Source: Streptococcus dysgalactiae subsp. dysgalactiae (GTDB taxonomy: Bacteria > Bacillota > Bacilli > Lactobacillales > Streptococcaceae). From it: 64,000 nucleotides of DNA. The stretch is taken from contig NZ_UHFH01000003.1 in NCBI RefSeq assembly GCF_900459225.1, positions 216,501-280,500 of the forward strand, written 5' to 3'. The notes under the pieces are model-generated. The model was not told the origin of the DNA. It searched no databases and saw only the letters and a program-made list of their open reading frames with translations. The position numbers and the translations under genes were made by a program. Every line of letters begins with the position of its first letter. The stretch's first letter is position 1. Shown one piece after another: positions 23,683 to 34,048 of the stretch.

Positions 23683-24348
23683 TCAGTCATTAGCGCTTAA
23701 TTGAAGCAGGCCCTGCTGATTAATAATCCGATAGGTTTTGAAAAAGGTTCGCTCAATCATGCCTTGAAGGATGAGCTGATGAACCACTCGATGAAGGTGG
23801 CGATAGCTGGTCCCGAAACGGTCAGCCAGTAAGGTCAGGTTTAAATGAACTTCTTGCTGGTTCTCATGTGCAATGAGGTAAGAGGCTAGACGTTCTTTGA
23901 CGGTATAGGTGATGTTAGTAGTGGAGGTGATATTTTGCTTGTAAAAGTTTTGAGCCAATCTTCGACCAATATGATAGAGGAAGTCTGCATCCGTCAGTAG
24001 GCTTTCTTTATAGGTGAGTGGTAGTTGGACAACATAAGCTTCATCAAGAACAATGACCGAGGTCACTGCTTTTTGATCGGTCATTAATTCAATATCGCCG
24101 ATAAGAATGGGTCCGTTATGGGTTTCTAAAATGTGTTCTTTACCATTAAACAAGCGTCGCACAATTTTGATGTTGCCTTGCACCAAGTAATAAAGAGCCT
24201 TGAGTTCCTGGTCTTGCACACAAATGGCTTCTCCTTTAAGGTAGTGGGTTAGCTGCAGGTATGGGTGGCTATTTTTTTGGAAAAATTCCTCCAGCCGATG
24301 CTTTGTTAAGTAGTGTGCCAACAATTTAGTATCTGAAATCGTCTTCAT
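23683..24348 (-). CDS. Crp/Fnr-family transcription regulator
   Basis: A 221-residue protein with an N-terminal cyclic-nucleotide-binding-like beta barrel (LKALYYLVQGNIKIVRRLFNGKEHIL, seen in part, ~45-75) and a C-terminal winged helix (LTLLADRFGTSYRHLHRVVHQL, in part, ~165-190). It resembles YeiL-type regulators. It has no Cys cluster, so Fnr-type Fe-S sensing is unlikely. It is divergent from the MFS gene (87 bp apart) and may control it. The ligand is unknown. Confidence 0.8.
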   Translation of the reverse strand: MKTISDTKLLAHYLTKHRLEEFFQKNSHPYLQLTHYLKGEAICVQDQELKALYYLVQGNIKIVRRLFNGKEHILETHNGPILIGDIELMTDQKAVTSVIVLDEAYVVQLPLTYKESLLTDADFLYHIGRRLAQNFYKQNITSTTNITYTVKERLASYLIAHENQQEVHLNLTLLADRFGTSYRHLHRVVHQLILQGMIERTFFKTYRIINQQGLLQLSAND

Positions 24349-24438
24349 GGGCTTTTTATGACCCAGGTCCTATTTTTATCGTTTTCTTTTGATTATACTG
24401 AAGGTAGCTAAAATATTCAAGGAAAGAGAGTCTCTTTG

Positions 24439-25620
24439 ATGGTATCCCAAAAATCCCTTATTGAAAAAATAAGCCTCCTCAGTTTGTCCCTGATGATGGT
24501 TTCACCTTTTGCAGTGTCACCCGCCCTTCCTAAAATGATTGCTTATTATCAAGCGCAGGGCTATCAGGCGCAGTCTGTGGGAATCCTATTTTCCCTGGCC
24601 TCTTTTGCCATTTTAGGGGTTCTTCTCATTATGCCTTTCCTGAATCGTTTTTTGTCTGAACGTACAACAGTTGTAGTGGGGCTCCTTCTTTTGGCAGGTG
24701 GTGGAAGTTTTCCTGTTCTCAATCAAGCTTACCCACTTGTGTTTGGCTCACGGATTTTATTAGGGTTAGGTATTGGTCTGATTAACGCTCGCGCGATTAA
24801 TATTATTAGTGAACGCTTTTCTGGTAAGGAAAGGATAGCCATGTTAGGTTATCGAGGGTCAGCAGAAGTCTTAGGGTCAGCCTTCCTTACTTTTTTGGCG
24901 GGTTATATGATTCCTTTTGGCTGGTCTTTGGCTTATTTGATCTATGGCTTTGGGTTTGTTGTTTTAGCACTTTACCTCCTTTTTGTACCTCCTATGATTT
25001 CTCATCAAGCTCCAGTAGCGTCACAGGAGCGTCAGAATTTATCACTAAAGCAATTGTGGCAGATTTTAGGGTTGGCCGGTTATGCTGGATTTGTCATTTT
25101 AGTCAATACTTCTAATACCTTGCGAATTCCTCAGGTGATCGATCAAGGTCAGATGGGGAGCGCCACACAAGCCAGTTTGATTTTAAGTTTGATGATGTTT
25201 ATGGGCATTTTGGCTGGCATCAGTTTTAGTCCCCTTCTTATGTTATTAAAAGATATGGTGATGGCTTGGGTTGCTTTTGTTTTAGGTTTGGGCATGTTAG
25301 TGTTATGGCAGGGAGACAATCTCTTTTTAGTAGCAATTGGTGCCCTATCAACTGGTTTTGTTTACAGTATCGGAGTGACCTATGTTTTTCATGCTCTCTC
25401 GGAAAGAATTCCTAGTCATCAATTGACATCAGCCACGACTCTTGTCTTGATAGGGTGTAATCTGGGCGGCGGTGGTGCTGCTTTGGTTTTGCAGCTTCTA
25501 TCTCACCTAAGTTCTGATTTAAAAGCCGTCTATCTAATATTTGCACTAGCAAGCCTTGGTTTAGCAACAGGACTTGCAGGTTATATCTGGTTTTTCAAGA
25601 AGCTTAATAAGACCACTTAG
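24439..25620 (+). CDS. MFS transporter
   Basis: A 393-residue protein with about 12 hydrophobic segments in two sets of six and an MFS loop motif after helix 2 (FLNRFLSERTTVV). The region GLGIGLINARAINIISERFSGKER is like the drug/H+ antiporter subfamily (shown in part). Substrate is unknown; export of a drug or metabolite is most likely. ATG 24439 is used rather than TTG 24436 because GGAAAGAGAG is 8 bases away. It is divergent from the Crp-like regulator. Confidence 0.85.
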   Translation: MVSQKSLIEKISLLSLSLMMVSPFAVSPALPKMIAYYQAQGYQAQSVGILFSLASFAILGVLLIMPFLNRFLSERTTVVVGLLLLAGGGSFPVLNQAYPLVFGSRILLGLGIGLINARAINIISERFSGKERIAMLGYRGSAEVLGSAFLTFLAGYMIPFGWSLAYLIYGFGFVVLALYLLFVPPMISHQAPVASQERQNLSLKQLWQILGLAGYAGFVILVNTSNTLRIPQVIDQGQMGSATQASLILSLMMFMGILAGISFSPLLMLLKDMVMAWVAFVLGLGMLVLWQGDNLFLVAIGALSTGFVYSIGVTYVFHALSERIPSHQLTSATTLVLIGCNLGGGGAALVLQLLSHLSSDLKAVYLIFALASLGLATGLAGYIWFFKKLNKTT

Positions 25621-25767
25621 TGACTCGAGGGCGAAATAAACGAATAACAGTTGACCTAGCTTTTCGAATCTGCTAGAATAGAGTGGTCGAAAGACAAACC
25701 AACTTTTTCTTGGTTTTAGGAGTGCCAATCCTAGGACTCGGATTAAGCAAAAAAAGGAGATATTATT

Positions 25768-26037
25768 ATGGCAATCTCAAAAGAGAAAAAAAATGAAATC
25801 ATCGCTCAATATGCACGTCATGAAGGCGATACTGGTTCAGTAGAAGTTCAAGTTGCAGTTCTTACATGGGAAATCAACCACTTGAACAACCACATCAAAG
25901 AACACAAAAAAGACCACGCTACTTACCGTGGATTGATGAAGAAAATCGGTCACCGTCGTAACTTGTTGGCATACCTACGTCGTACAGATGTTAACCGTTA
26001 CCGTGAGTTGATCCAATCTCTTGGACTTCGTCGTTAA
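25768..26037 (+). CDS. rpsO: 30S ribosomal protein S15
   Basis: An 89-residue S15: [19 protein letters not shown] at the N-terminus, [19 protein letters not shown] and LLAYLRRTD, all family hallmarks. It has AAAAGGAGAT before the ATG. Codon use is strongly biased, as for other ribosomal protein genes. The ~90-nt leader contains short complementary blocks and S15 often autoregulates, but I see no specific known leader class. It is not next to pnp here, unlike in many bacteria. Confidence 0.98.
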
Positions 26038-26047
26038 TTTCAAGTTT

Positions 26048-26082
26048 AAAAAGTCCTCTGCTTATGCAGTGGGCTTTTTAAT
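26048..26082 (+). terminator. rpsO terminator
   Basis: AAAAAGTCC pairs with GGGCTTTTT, with an inner CTGC/GCAG stem, followed by AATTTTTG. Confidence 0.85.
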
Positions 26083-26198
26083 TTTTGACATGTTGTTTGT
26101 TAACTTACACATTTGGCTAGAATGGTCTAAGGTTGTTTCGTTAGCAGTTGATGATTTTATCTAGCAATAAAAGGTATCTCAGTGATGAGGTATCTTTT
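26083..26198 (+). other. Second terminator and possible short transcript
   Basis: A second perfect 13-bp hairpin (26169-26198; AAAAGGTATCTCA, loop GTGA, TGAGGTATCTTTT) lies 90 bp after the rpsO terminator. Between them is a weak promoter-like pair (TTGTTA and TAGAAT). A short RNA is possible, but the hairpin may simply be a backup terminator. Confidence 0.3.
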
Positions 26199-26246
26199 GT
26201 TATATCATGAAGAAAAAGGAAATCAATTCCCAGATTTGCCTAATTT

Positions 26247-26359
26247 TTGCTACCTTTTGAGGAACTTGTTACAATGATATCACCTGTTGAGTCCAATTGC
26301 AGTCAAAAATGACGTGAGACAATTGGACTCAATTTATCTTGAAAATGAAAACGCTTCAT
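26247..26359 (+). promoter_or_regulatory. PTS operon promoter, leader dyad and cre-like site
   Basis: TTGCTA (26247-26252), 17 bp, TACAAT (26270-26275). Just downstream is a perfect 13-bp inverted repeat, TTGAGTCCAATTG (26287-26299) and CAATTGGACTCAA (26320-26332), that would put a hairpin at the 5' end of the mRNA or serve as an operator. TGAAAACGCTTCAT (26346-26359) resembles cre with one mismatch. AGGAGG at 26376-26381 serves the ATG at 26389. Confidence 0.55.
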
Positions 26360-26388
26360 TTTATACTAGCATTATAGGAGGAGATGAC

Positions 26389-28449
26389 ATGCTATCTCAT
26401 GAGCTCATCAGAAAATATCAACTCTTTTCTAAATATAAAGGACATTCACTGGAGGCATTTGAATCCATATTAAAGACAAGCAAACGTCATATACTGGCAG
26501 ATATTGCTAAAATCAATGACAGTCTGTCGCTGTATCAGTTACCCCTTATTGTTCTGGACAGGCAGCTGGTTTATCCGCCAGACCTTACTGAAAAGAACTT
26601 GTTGAATCGCATGCTACCTACCTTAGACGACTATCTTTTTCAAGATGAGCGTCTGGACATGATTATCATTTACATCATGATGGCTAAAGAATTTATCTCC
26701 ATTAACCACTTGGAAAGCTTGTTACGGCTAAGCAGAAATTCCGTTATTGCTGATTTAAACTTGGTGCGTGATCGGGTACAAGCCTTTCAGGTAACTTTAG
26801 CTTACAATCGCCAGGATGGTTATTTTTTTGAAGGAGAACCCTTAGCTTTGCGGCGTCTCTTAGAATCAGCGGTCAGTTCTCTTTTGCAAGTCACACCAGG
26901 ACCTTGTGTGTTCAGTTACTTATTGCATGAACTTGGTTTGCCCGACCAGACAAAGGTGATGGCAGCAACGTTGGAGGAACTGAGCAGAGAGAACCACTTG
27001 ACTTTTATTTCGGAGAAATTGAGGGATTTGATTTATTTTTTCTGCCTTCTCGCTCATCGACCATTTTCACGAGATGTAAGGGCTGAAGCAGTGGACACTT
27101 TTCCTTTAGCTTCGCCAGCTGTTGAAACGATGGTGGACCAGTTATTGGTCAACTTCCCCAGTCTAACCCAAGAAAAATATTTGGTTCAATCTAGGTTACT
27201 TGGTTGTATTCAAGGTGACTTAGCCTTAGTCTTTCAGCAACCTATCTATGACATTATGGAGGAAATCATCAATTCGGTGGCGGTTAACACGGGCTTGTCT
27301 ATCACCGATACCCCAGAACTTCGTCAGAACCTATACAGTCACCTTTTGCCGGCTTATTACCGACTTTACTACGACATTAACTTGACCAATCCTTTGAAGG
27401 AACAAATCAAACAAGATTATGAATCTCTCTTTTACTTGGTCAAGCGTAGTCTTTCTCCTCTAGAAAAACAATTGGGGAAACCAGTTAATGAAGATGAGGT
27501 TGCTTATTTTACCATTCATTTTGGGAGATGGTTGCAGGCCTCTAAGAAGAGGCCAAGCAATCAGCTGGTAGCCTTATCTGTTTGCCCTAATGGCATTAGT
27601 TCGTCTCTGATGTTGGAGGCAACCTTGAAGGAACTTTTTCCACAACTACAGTTTATTAGGATTCACCAGCTGGACAAAATAAAGTTGTTAGATCCAGCAT
27701 CCTTTGATTTGATTTTTTCAACAGTAGCTTTTGACTGTGCTAAACCTGTTTATGTGACGCAAGCTTTGATGGGACCTGTTGAGAAAATGATGTTGAAAAA
27801 GATGGTCTGTGATGACTTTCATCTTCCCTTGTCAGAGCAATTCGCTTTGGATGACCTGTTGAGTATTATTCATAAACACACCACGATTACTAATAAAGAA
27901 GGACTTGTTAGTGATTTATCCCGTTACCTGATTGGTAACCATTTAACGATTGAAAAAGGAGGTCTAGGACTATTGGACTTGTTAACAGCAGATTTTATTA
28001 GGCAGGCTGATGCTGTTTCGGATTGGCAGGAAGCGATTTGTTTGGCTGCTCAGCCTTTACTAGAACACCAGATGATTGAAACATCTTATATCGACGGTAT
28101 GATTGATTCGGTCAATGAGCTAGGGGCCTATATTGTTTTAGCCCCTAAGGTGGCTGTTCCTCATGCGGCGCCTGAAAAAGGAGCACGGCAGTTAGGCATG
28201 TCTCTCTTACAACTAAAAGAACCTGTCAGCTTTGATTTGAAGCAAGAAGGTGATCCAGACAAGCAAGTGCAATTGATTGTTGTTTTGTCTGCTGTGGATT
28301 CTAGTTCACATTTGAAGGCTTTGCAGGAACTGTCGTTGATTTTAGATGACGATGAACATATTGAGCAATTAATTGAGGCTGAGAATACTGATAAAATAGT
28401 GAGTCTGATTAGCCATATGATTGAAAAAGGAGATGAATCACATGATTAA
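26389..28449 (+). CDS. BglG/MtlR-type PRD regulator with PTS IIB- and IIA-like domains
   Basis: A 686-residue transcriptional activator typed by domain order: N-terminal HTH (~10-60) and second Mga-like HTH (~95-140), two PTS regulation domains (~180-395, second with LLPAYYRLYYDINLTNP and YFTIHFGRW), a IIB-like domain (CPNGISSSLML, ~435-520) and a C-terminal IIA-like domain with VAVPHAAPEKGA, whose His is the phosphorylation site. Activity is expected to depend on phosphorylation by HPr and the partner PTS. The start at 26389 (MLSHELIRKYQ) has AGGAGG; the upstream in-frame TTG is not needed. The stop overlaps the IIB start by 8 bp. Confidence 0.85.
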   Translation: MLSHELIRKYQLFSKYKGHSLEAFESILKTSKRHILADIAKINDSLSLYQLPLIVLDRQLVYPPDLTEKNLLNRMLPTLDDYLFQDERLDMIIIYIMMAKEFISINHLESLLRLSRNSVIADLNLVRDRVQAFQVTLAYNRQDGYFFEGEPLALRRLLESAVSSLLQVTPGPCVFSYLLHELGLPDQTKVMAATLEELSRENHLTFISEKLRDLIYFFCLLAHRPFSRDVRAEAVDTFPLASPAVETMVDQLLVNFPSLTQEKYLVQSRLLGCIQGDLALVFQQPIYDIMEEIINSVAVNTGLSITDTPELRQNLYSHLLPAYYRLYYDINLTNPLKEQIKQDYESLFYLVKRSLSPLEKQLGKPVNEDEVAYFTIHFGRWLQASKKRPSNQLVALSVCPNGISSSLMLEATLKELFPQLQFIRIHQLDKIKLLDPASFDLIFSTVAFDCAKPVYVTQALMGPVEKMMLKKMVCDDFHLPLSEQFALDDLLSIIHKHTTITNKEGLVSDLSRYLIGNHLTIEKGGLGLLDLLTADFIRQADAVSDWQEAICLAAQPLLEHQMIETSYIDGMIDSVNELGAYIVLAPKVAVPHAAPEKGARQLGMSLLQLKEPVSFDLKQEGDPDKQVQLIVVLSAVDSSSHLKALQELSLILDDDEHIEQLIEAENTDKIVSLISHMIEKGDESHD

Positions 28450-28726
28450 AATTGTAACAGTTTGTGGAAACGGTATTGGTAGTAGCTTGTTACTTCGCAT
28501 GAAAGTCGAAGCTATCGCATCTAGTTTGGGTATTGATGTGGATGCAGAATCCTGTGATTCCAATGCGGCTGTTGGAAAGGGTGCAGATTTATTTGTTACC
28601 GTTAAAGAATTTAAAGATATTTTTCCAGAGGATGCCAAGGTTTGTATCGTTAAGAGCTATACTAATCGTAAAAAAATTGAAGAAGATTTGGTTCCAGTTC
28701 TCAAGGAAATGAGTGGCAAGGAATAA
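28442..28726 (+). CDS. PTS IIB component, ascorbate/Ula (SgaB) type
   Basis: A 94-residue IIB protein with the phosphocysteine loop VTVCGNGIGSSLLLRM near residues 5-19 and a conserved KEFKDIF segment. The start ATG lies inside the end of the regulator gene (ATGATTAA overlap), with AAAGGAGAT before it, so the two are translationally coupled. It passes phosphate from a IIA (possibly the regulator's own IIA domain or one encoded elsewhere) to the sugar carried by the IIC downstream. No separate IIA gene is present in the operon. Confidence 0.88.
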   Translation: MIKIVTVCGNGIGSSLLLRMKVEAIASSLGIDVDAESCDSNAAVGKGADLFVTVKEFKDIFPEDAKVCIVKSYTNRKKIEEDLVPVLKEMSGKE

Positions 28727-28752
28727 GCCTTTAAAGGAGATAGGGAGATACT

Positions 28753-30132
28753 ATGGAAGCATTATTATCATTTATTCGAGATATTTTAAAAGAACCTGCA
28801 TTTTTAATGGGCTTGATTGCCTTTGCAGGGTTGGTGGCTTTGAAAACACCTGCTCATAAGGTGTTGACAGGAACCTTGGGACCGATTTTGGGATACCTTA
28901 TGCTTGCTGCAGGGGCAGGTGTTATTGTGACCAATTTGGACCCTCTTGCCAAACTCATTGAGCACGGTTTTAGTATCACTGGGGTAGTGCCGAATAACGA
29001 AGCCGTCACTTCTGTCGCTCAAAAGATTCTGGGTGTGGAAACCATGTCCATCTTGGTGGTTGGGTTATTGCTCAATTTGGCTTTTGCTCGCTTTACACGC
29101 TTCAAATACATTTTCTTAACAGGACATCACAGCTTCTTTATGGCTTGTCTCTTGTCCGCGGTGCTTGGAGCTGTTGGTTTCAAAGGGAGTCTTTTGATTA
29201 TCTTAGGTGGGTTCCTTTTGGGAGCTTGGTCAGCTATTTCGCCAGCCATTGGTCAACAGTATACTCTGAAAGTGACTGACGGAGATGAAATCGCCATGGG
29301 ACACTTTGGTAGTTTGGGCTATTATCTTTCTGCCTGGGTTGGTAGCAAGGTTGGCAAAGACAGTAAAGATACAGAGGACCTTCAGATTTCTGAAAAATGG
29401 AGCTTCTTGCGCAATACCACCATTTCGACAGGACTTATTATGGTGATTTTCTACTTGGTGGCAACAGTGGCTTCTGTTTTGAGGGATGTTTCAGTAGCAG
29501 AAGAATTAGCAGCAGGTCAAAATCCATTTATCTTTGCCATTAAAAGTGGTCTTACCTTTGCGGTTGGTGTGGCAATTGTCTACGCTGGTGTTCGCATGAT
29601 TTTGGCTGACTTGATTCCAGCCTTCCAAGGTATTGCTAACAAATTGATCCCAAATGCTATTCCAGCCGTAGACTGTGCGGTATTCTTCCCTTATGCGCCA
29701 ACCGCTGTTATCATCGGTTTTGCGTCAAGTTTTGTTGGTGGCTTGCTTGGGATGTTGATTTTAGGAGTTGCAGGTGGTGTCCTGATTATCCCAGGTATGG
29801 TGCCTCATTTCTTCTGCGGCGCAACAGCAGGGATTTTTGGAAATTCAACAGGTGGTCGTCGCGGCGCGATGATTGGTGCTTTCGCTAATGGCTTATTACT
29901 AGCCTTCTTGCCTGCCATGCTTCTACCTGTACTTGGTAAACTTGGTTTTTCAAACACAACCTTTGGAGATGTGGATTTCGGTGTTTTAGGGATTTTATTG
30001 GGCCGCTTAGGAACGTCGATTGGTCAAATCGGTATTTACTTGGTGGTTGCTTTACTTGCTATTGTATTGGTGCTTCCAAGCTTTCTGTCAAAATCTCAAG
30101 AGGCCATTAATAATGTTTCAGAAGAAATCTAA
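28753..30132 (+). CDS. PTS IIC permease, ascorbate/Ula (SgaT) type
   Basis: A 459-residue polytopic permease of the UlaA/SgaT family. It has about 11 hydrophobic segments and family-like stretches GTLGPILGYLMLAAGAGVI and PHFFCGATAGIFGNSTGGRRG (in part). UlaA homologues import L-ascorbate, but many Firmicutes members have other pentose-like substrates, so the sugar is not certain. It follows the IIB by 26 bp with AAAGGAGATAGGGAG as ribosome site. Confidence 0.87.
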   Translation: MEALLSFIRDILKEPAFLMGLIAFAGLVALKTPAHKVLTGTLGPILGYLMLAAGAGVIVTNLDPLAKLIEHGFSITGVVPNNEAVTSVAQKILGVETMSILVVGLLLNLAFARFTRFKYIFLTGHHSFFMACLLSAVLGAVGFKGSLLIILGGFLLGAWSAISPAIGQQYTLKVTDGDEIAMGHFGSLGYYLSAWVGSKVGKDSKDTEDLQISEKWSFLRNTTISTGLIMVIFYLVATVASVLRDVSVAEELAAGQNPFIFAIKSGLTFAVGVAIVYAGVRMILADLIPAFQGIANKLIPNAIPAVDCAVFFPYAPTAVIIGFASSFVGGLLGMLILGVAGGVLIIPGMVPHFFCGATAGIFGNSTGGRRGAMIGAFANGLLLAFLPAMLLPVLGKLGFSNTTFGDVDFGVLGILLGRLGTSIGQIGIYLVVALLAIVLVLPSFLSKSQEAINNVSEEI

Positions 30133-30144
30133 AAGGAGGATATG

Positions 30145-30870
30145 ATGACAAAAAAATTAAGCGTTAAAGTCTTTTCAGACGGTGCGGTCCTAGAGACCAT
30201 GTTAAAGGATTTGCAAACAGGTTTGGTCACAGGCTTTACAACCAATCCAAGCTTGATGAAAAAAGCAGGCATCTCTTCTTATATTGGCTTTGCCAAAGAA
30301 GTGCTTGCCCATATTACAGACTACCCAGTGTCCTTTGAAGTCTTTGCAGATGATTTACCAAGTATGGAAAACGAAGCTGAGAAAATTGCTAGTCTAGGTG
30401 ACAATGTCTATGTGAAAATTCCAGTCACCACTTCTACAGGCGAATCAACGTGTCCCCTCATTCAAAAGTTGTCAGCCAAAGGCATTAAGTTAAACGTCAC
30501 AGCCATTTTTACAATTGAACAAACTCAAGCTGTGGTTGATCATTTAACCGCTGGAGTGCCAGCTATTGTATCTGTTTTTGCTGGTCGTATTGCAGATACC
30601 GGCGTTGATCCAATGCCGATCATGGAAGAAGCTCTGCGCATTTGTCGTCAAAAAGAAGGGGTCGAATTGTTGTGGGCTAGTCCACGGGAAACTTATAATA
30701 TCTATCAAGCTGATCAGCTAGGTGTTGACATTATTACTTGTACCACTGATTTGATTGCCAAGTTGCCTCTTCGAGGAAAAGATTTAGAAGACTATTCCCT
30801 TGAAACCGTGCAAATGTTTCTGAAAGACAGTACCAGCCTTGGCTTTAAAATTTTAGAGGATGACAATTAG
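30145..30870 (+). CDS. Transaldolase-like / fructose-6-phosphate aldolase-type enzyme
   Basis: A 241-residue class I aldolase of the TalC/FSA type. It has FSDGAVLETM at the start, TGFTTNPSLMKKAG (~24-37), VYVKIPVT with the Schiff-base Lys near 93, and FAGRIADTGVDP near 150. Length and order fit the transaldolase-like proteins found in streptococcal PTS operons. I cannot tell transaldolase from FSA activity. AAAGGAGG supports ATG 30145 rather than 30142. It ends the PTS operon. Confidence 0.82.
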   Translation: MTKKLSVKVFSDGAVLETMLKDLQTGLVTGFTTNPSLMKKAGISSYIGFAKEVLAHITDYPVSFEVFADDLPSMENEAEKIASLGDNVYVKIPVTTSTGESTCPLIQKLSAKGIKLNVTAIFTIEQTQAVVDHLTAGVPAIVSVFAGRIADTGVDPMPIMEEALRICRQKEGVELLWASPRETYNIYQADQLGVDIITCTTDLIAKLPLRGKDLEDYSLETVQMFLKDSTSLGFKILEDDN

Positions 30871-30884
30871 TAACGTTAGAAGAC

Positions 30885-30912
30885 AAAAGCAGGTAGAAAA
30901 GCCTGCTTTTTG
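30885..30912 (+). terminator. PTS operon terminator
   Basis: AAAAGCAGG pairs with CCTGCTTTT around TAGAAAAG, followed by a T-rich tail. Confidence 0.8.
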
Positions 30913-31150
30913 ACTTTTTTCAAAGGTAATGAGACCTGCTTCGGATTTTTTAAGGGCATTTCAAGAGATTGCGATCTGACAGTGAAATTTCTGCTATTTT
31001 ATGGTAAAATGTAGCAGATACGTCGTTTGATACAAAGAGGAGCTTGTGACAAGCCTGACAGGTTGCTTTTTGTAGCAAAACAACGTATAACAATTGAATT
31101 TAAGCAGAAGTCAATGACATATTGACTTTCTGAGACTAAAAGGAGAATAT

Positions 31151-33295
31151 ATGTCAAAACAAACCTTTACAACAACATTTGCAGGGAAACCCCTTGTTGT
31201 TGAAGTTGGTCAAGTCGCTAAGCAAGCCAACGGGGCAACCGTTGTTCGTTACGGAGAATCAACCGTTCTGACCGCAGCTGTTATGTCTAAGAAAATGGCA
31301 ACGGGTGATTTCTTCCCTCTTCAAGTAAATTACGAAGAAAAAATGTATGCCGCTGGTAAATTTCCAGGAGGTTTCATGAAACGTGAGGGACGCCCTTCAA
31401 CAGATGCGACCTTGACAGCTCGTTTGATTGACCGCCCGATTCGTCCAATGTTTGCCGAAGGTTTCCGTAACGAAGTACAAGTGATTAACACTGTCCTTTC
31501 TTATGATGAAAATGCTAGCGCTCCAATGGCAGCGATGTTTGGCTCATCTCTGGCCTTGTCAATCTCAGATATTCCATTTAATGGACCGATTGCAGGTGTT
31601 CAAGTTGGCTATATTGATGGCGAGTTCATCATTAACCCAGATAAAGAACAGATGGAAGCATCGCTCTTAGAATTAACCGTTGCGGGTAGTAAAGAAGCTA
31701 TCAACATGGTTGAATCTGGTGCCAAAGAATTATCAGAAGACATCATGCTTGAGGCTCTTTTAAAAGGTCACCAAGCTATTCAAGAATTAATCATCTTCCA
31801 AGAACAAATCGTAGCCGCTGTTGGTAAAGAAAAAGCCGAAGTTGAACTGTTACAGGTGGATGCAGACTTACAAGCTGATATTGTAGCTAAATACAATGCC
31901 CAGTTGCAAAAAGCTGTTCAAGTTGAAGAGAAAAAAGCGCGTGAAGCAGCCACAGAAGCCGTTAAAGAAATGGTTAAGGCTGAGTACGAGGAGCGTTACG
32001 CAGAAGACGAAAACCTAGCAACCATTATGCGTGATGTGGCAGAAATCCTTGAACAAATGGAACATGCTGAAGTACGTCGCCTCATTACAGAGGACAAGAT
32101 TCGTCCTGACGGTCGTAAGATTGACGAAATTCGTCCGCTTGATGCTATGGTTGACTTCTTGCCAAAAGTACATGGATCAGGTCTCTTTACACGTGGTCAA
32201 ACTCAGGCGCTATCTGTTTTGACTTTGGCACCAATGGGAGAAACTCAAATCATTGATGGTCTGGCCCCAGAGTACAAAAAACGCTTTTTGCATCACTACA
32301 ATTTCCCACAATATTCAGTTGGTGAAACTGGTCGTTACGGAGCCGCAGGTCGTCGTGAAATTGGACACGGTGCCTTAGGTGAACGCGCTCTCGAACAAGT
32401 CTTGCCAAGCTTAGAAGAATTTCCTTATGCTATTCGTTTAGTTGCCGAAGTTCTGGAATCTAACGGTTCGTCTTCTCAGGCTTCTATCTGTGCTGGTACC
32501 CTTGCCTTAATGGCGGGTGGTGTGCCGATTAAGGCGCCTGTGGCAGGGATTGCCATGGGTCTCATTTCCGATGGGACAAATTATACTGTCTTGACTGACA
32601 TTCAGGGTCTTGAAGACCATTTTGGAGATATGGACTTTAAAGTGGCAGGAACCCGTGAAGGGATTACAGCCCTTCAAATGGATATTAAGATTGCAGGGAT
32701 TACGCCTCAAATCCTAGAAGAAGCTCTTGCACAAGCTAAAAAAGCTCGCTTTGAAATCCTTGATGTGATTGAAGCAACTATCGCTGAACCACGTCCTGAG
32801 TTAGCACCAACTGCACCGAAGATTGACACCATCAAGATTGACGTGGATAAAATCAAAGTGGTTATTGGTAAAGGTGGTGAAACCATTGATAAGATTATTG
32901 CCGAAACGGGTGTCAAAATTGATATTGATGATGAAGGAAATGTCTCTATCTACTCAAGTGACCAAGCTGCCATTAACCGCACTAAAGAAATCATCGCTGA
33001 TCTGGTTCGTGAAGCTAAGGTAGGCGAAGTTTACCATGCTAAGGTTGTCCGTATTGAGAAATTTGGTGCCTTTGTCAACCTCTTTGACAAGACAGATGCT
33101 CTTGTTCACATTTCTGAAATTGCTTGGACGAGAACAACCAACGTGTCAGATGTTCTCGAAGTGGGTGAAGAAGTTGATGTTAAGGTCATTAAGATTGATG
33201 AGAAAGGTCGTGTGGATGCCTCAATGAAGGCCTTGATTCCACGCCCACCAAAACCAGAGAAAAAAGAAGTGAAAAAAGAAGAAAATCATGACTAA
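31151..33295 (+). CDS. pnp: Polynucleotide phosphorylase
   Basis: A 714-residue 3'-5' phosphorolytic exoribonuclease of the RNA degradosome. Two RNase PH-like domains (second with GETQIIDGL and [14 protein letters not shown]) flank a helical segment; a KH domain ([14 protein letters not shown], ~570) and an S1 domain ([20 protein letters not shown], ~635-655) follow. It is full length. The ~240-bp region before it has a hairpin-rich leader (31050-31085), as expected for a self-regulated pnp mRNA. Its last 8 bases overlap the next gene. Confidence 0.96.
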   Translation: MSKQTFTTTFAGKPLVVEVGQVAKQANGATVVRYGESTVLTAAVMSKKMATGDFFPLQVNYEEKMYAAGKFPGGFMKREGRPSTDATLTARLIDRPIRPMFAEGFRNEVQVINTVLSYDENASAPMAAMFGSSLALSISDIPFNGPIAGVQVGYIDGEFIINPDKEQMEASLLELTVAGSKEAINMVESGAKELSEDIMLEALLKGHQAIQELIIFQEQIVAAVGKEKAEVELLQVDADLQADIVAKYNAQLQKAVQVEEKKAREAATEAVKEMVKAEYEERYAEDENLATIMRDVAEILEQMEHAEVRRLITEDKIRPDGRKIDEIRPLDAMVDFLPKVHGSGLFTRGQTQALSVLTLAPMGETQIIDGLAPEYKKRFLHHYNFPQYSVGETGRYGAAGRREIGHGALGERALEQVLPSLEEFPYAIRLVAEVLESNGSSSQASICAGTLALMAGGVPIKAPVAGIAMGLISDGTNYTVLTDIQGLEDHFGDMDFKVAGTREGITALQMDIKIAGITPQILEEALAQAKKARFEILDVIEATIAEPRPELAPTAPKIDTIKIDVDKIKVVIGKGGETIDKIIAETGVKIDIDDEGNVSIYSSDQAAINRTKEIIADLVREAKVGEVYHAKVVRIEKFGAFVNLFDKTDALVHISEIAWTRTTNVSDVLEVGEEVDVKVIKIDEKGRVDASMKALIPRPPKPEKKEVKKEENHD

Positions 33296-34040
33296 ACTCA
33301 ATGAATTAGATGTTCGGTTAAGAGCCTTTATCAATGCGCCTGATAATTTTTTGGATAGTGTTGCCCTTGTCAACGCCTTCCACAATTTCCCCGTCTGGGC
33401 TGCTAAAGAACCCTACGTGATAGAGGTCGAAGGTGTCAAGGTTACCCCTGTTTTTACCGATAAGGAAGATATGGCCCTCTTTAAAGAGGAACAAAAGAGT
33501 GCTCAAAGTCAGTATTGGTTGGAGCGCTCTGCACTTGCAGTGCTAGAAGAGGTCATTACATCTGGTGCAGCTGGATTGGCTTTTAACCTTAAGAAAAAGG
33601 GAGATTTTGGGAACTCCACCATTTTCAAAAGCAGTGACATGATTCAATTTATGAACCATTACACTACGGTGTTAAATGCACTTATGAGTGATGACAATGT
33701 GGCGGCAGATACGATGGACAAGGTCTACCTTGTTCCTGCCTTTGTCTATCCTAAAGATGATAACCATTACGATCGCCTTTTTCCTACCATGTCAACTCCT
33801 GAAGGGAAAAGCTATGTTCCTGCCTTTTCGAATCTTCAAAGCTTTGCGAAATGGTACAACCAAGATGACTTTGGCGGTCTCTTTAGAAAAGCTGAAGGGG
33901 TTATTCTTACCTGGACAATTGAGGATATTTACCAACCGAGAAATGGTGAGAATGACCTTGATGAGACTTTCGGAGTTGCTATCAACCCCTTTGATGACCA
34001 GCAAATACTTGTTGATTGGTCAGATTTAGATCAAGCATAG
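33288..34040 (+). CDS. SseB-like conserved protein
   Basis: A 250-residue protein. Its first ~130 residues resemble the SseB N-terminal domain ([27 protein letters not shown] in part). The C-terminal half has no motif I know. It starts inside the end of pnp (ATGACTAA overlap) and is followed 8 bp later by cysE, so these are probably one transcription unit. The function is unknown. There is no signal peptide or membrane segment. Confidence 0.65.
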   Translation: MTKLNELDVRLRAFINAPDNFLDSVALVNAFHNFPVWAAKEPYVIEVEGVKVTPVFTDKEDMALFKEEQKSAQSQYWLERSALAVLEEVITSGAAGLAFNLKKKGDFGNSTIFKSSDMIQFMNHYTTVLNALMSDDNVAADTMDKVYLVPAFVYPKDDNHYDRLFPTMSTPEGKSYVPAFSNLQSFAKWYNQDDFGGLFRKAEGVILTWTIEDIYQPRNGENDLDETFGVAINPFDDQQILVDWSDLDQA

Positions 34041-34048
34041 GAGTCGCT

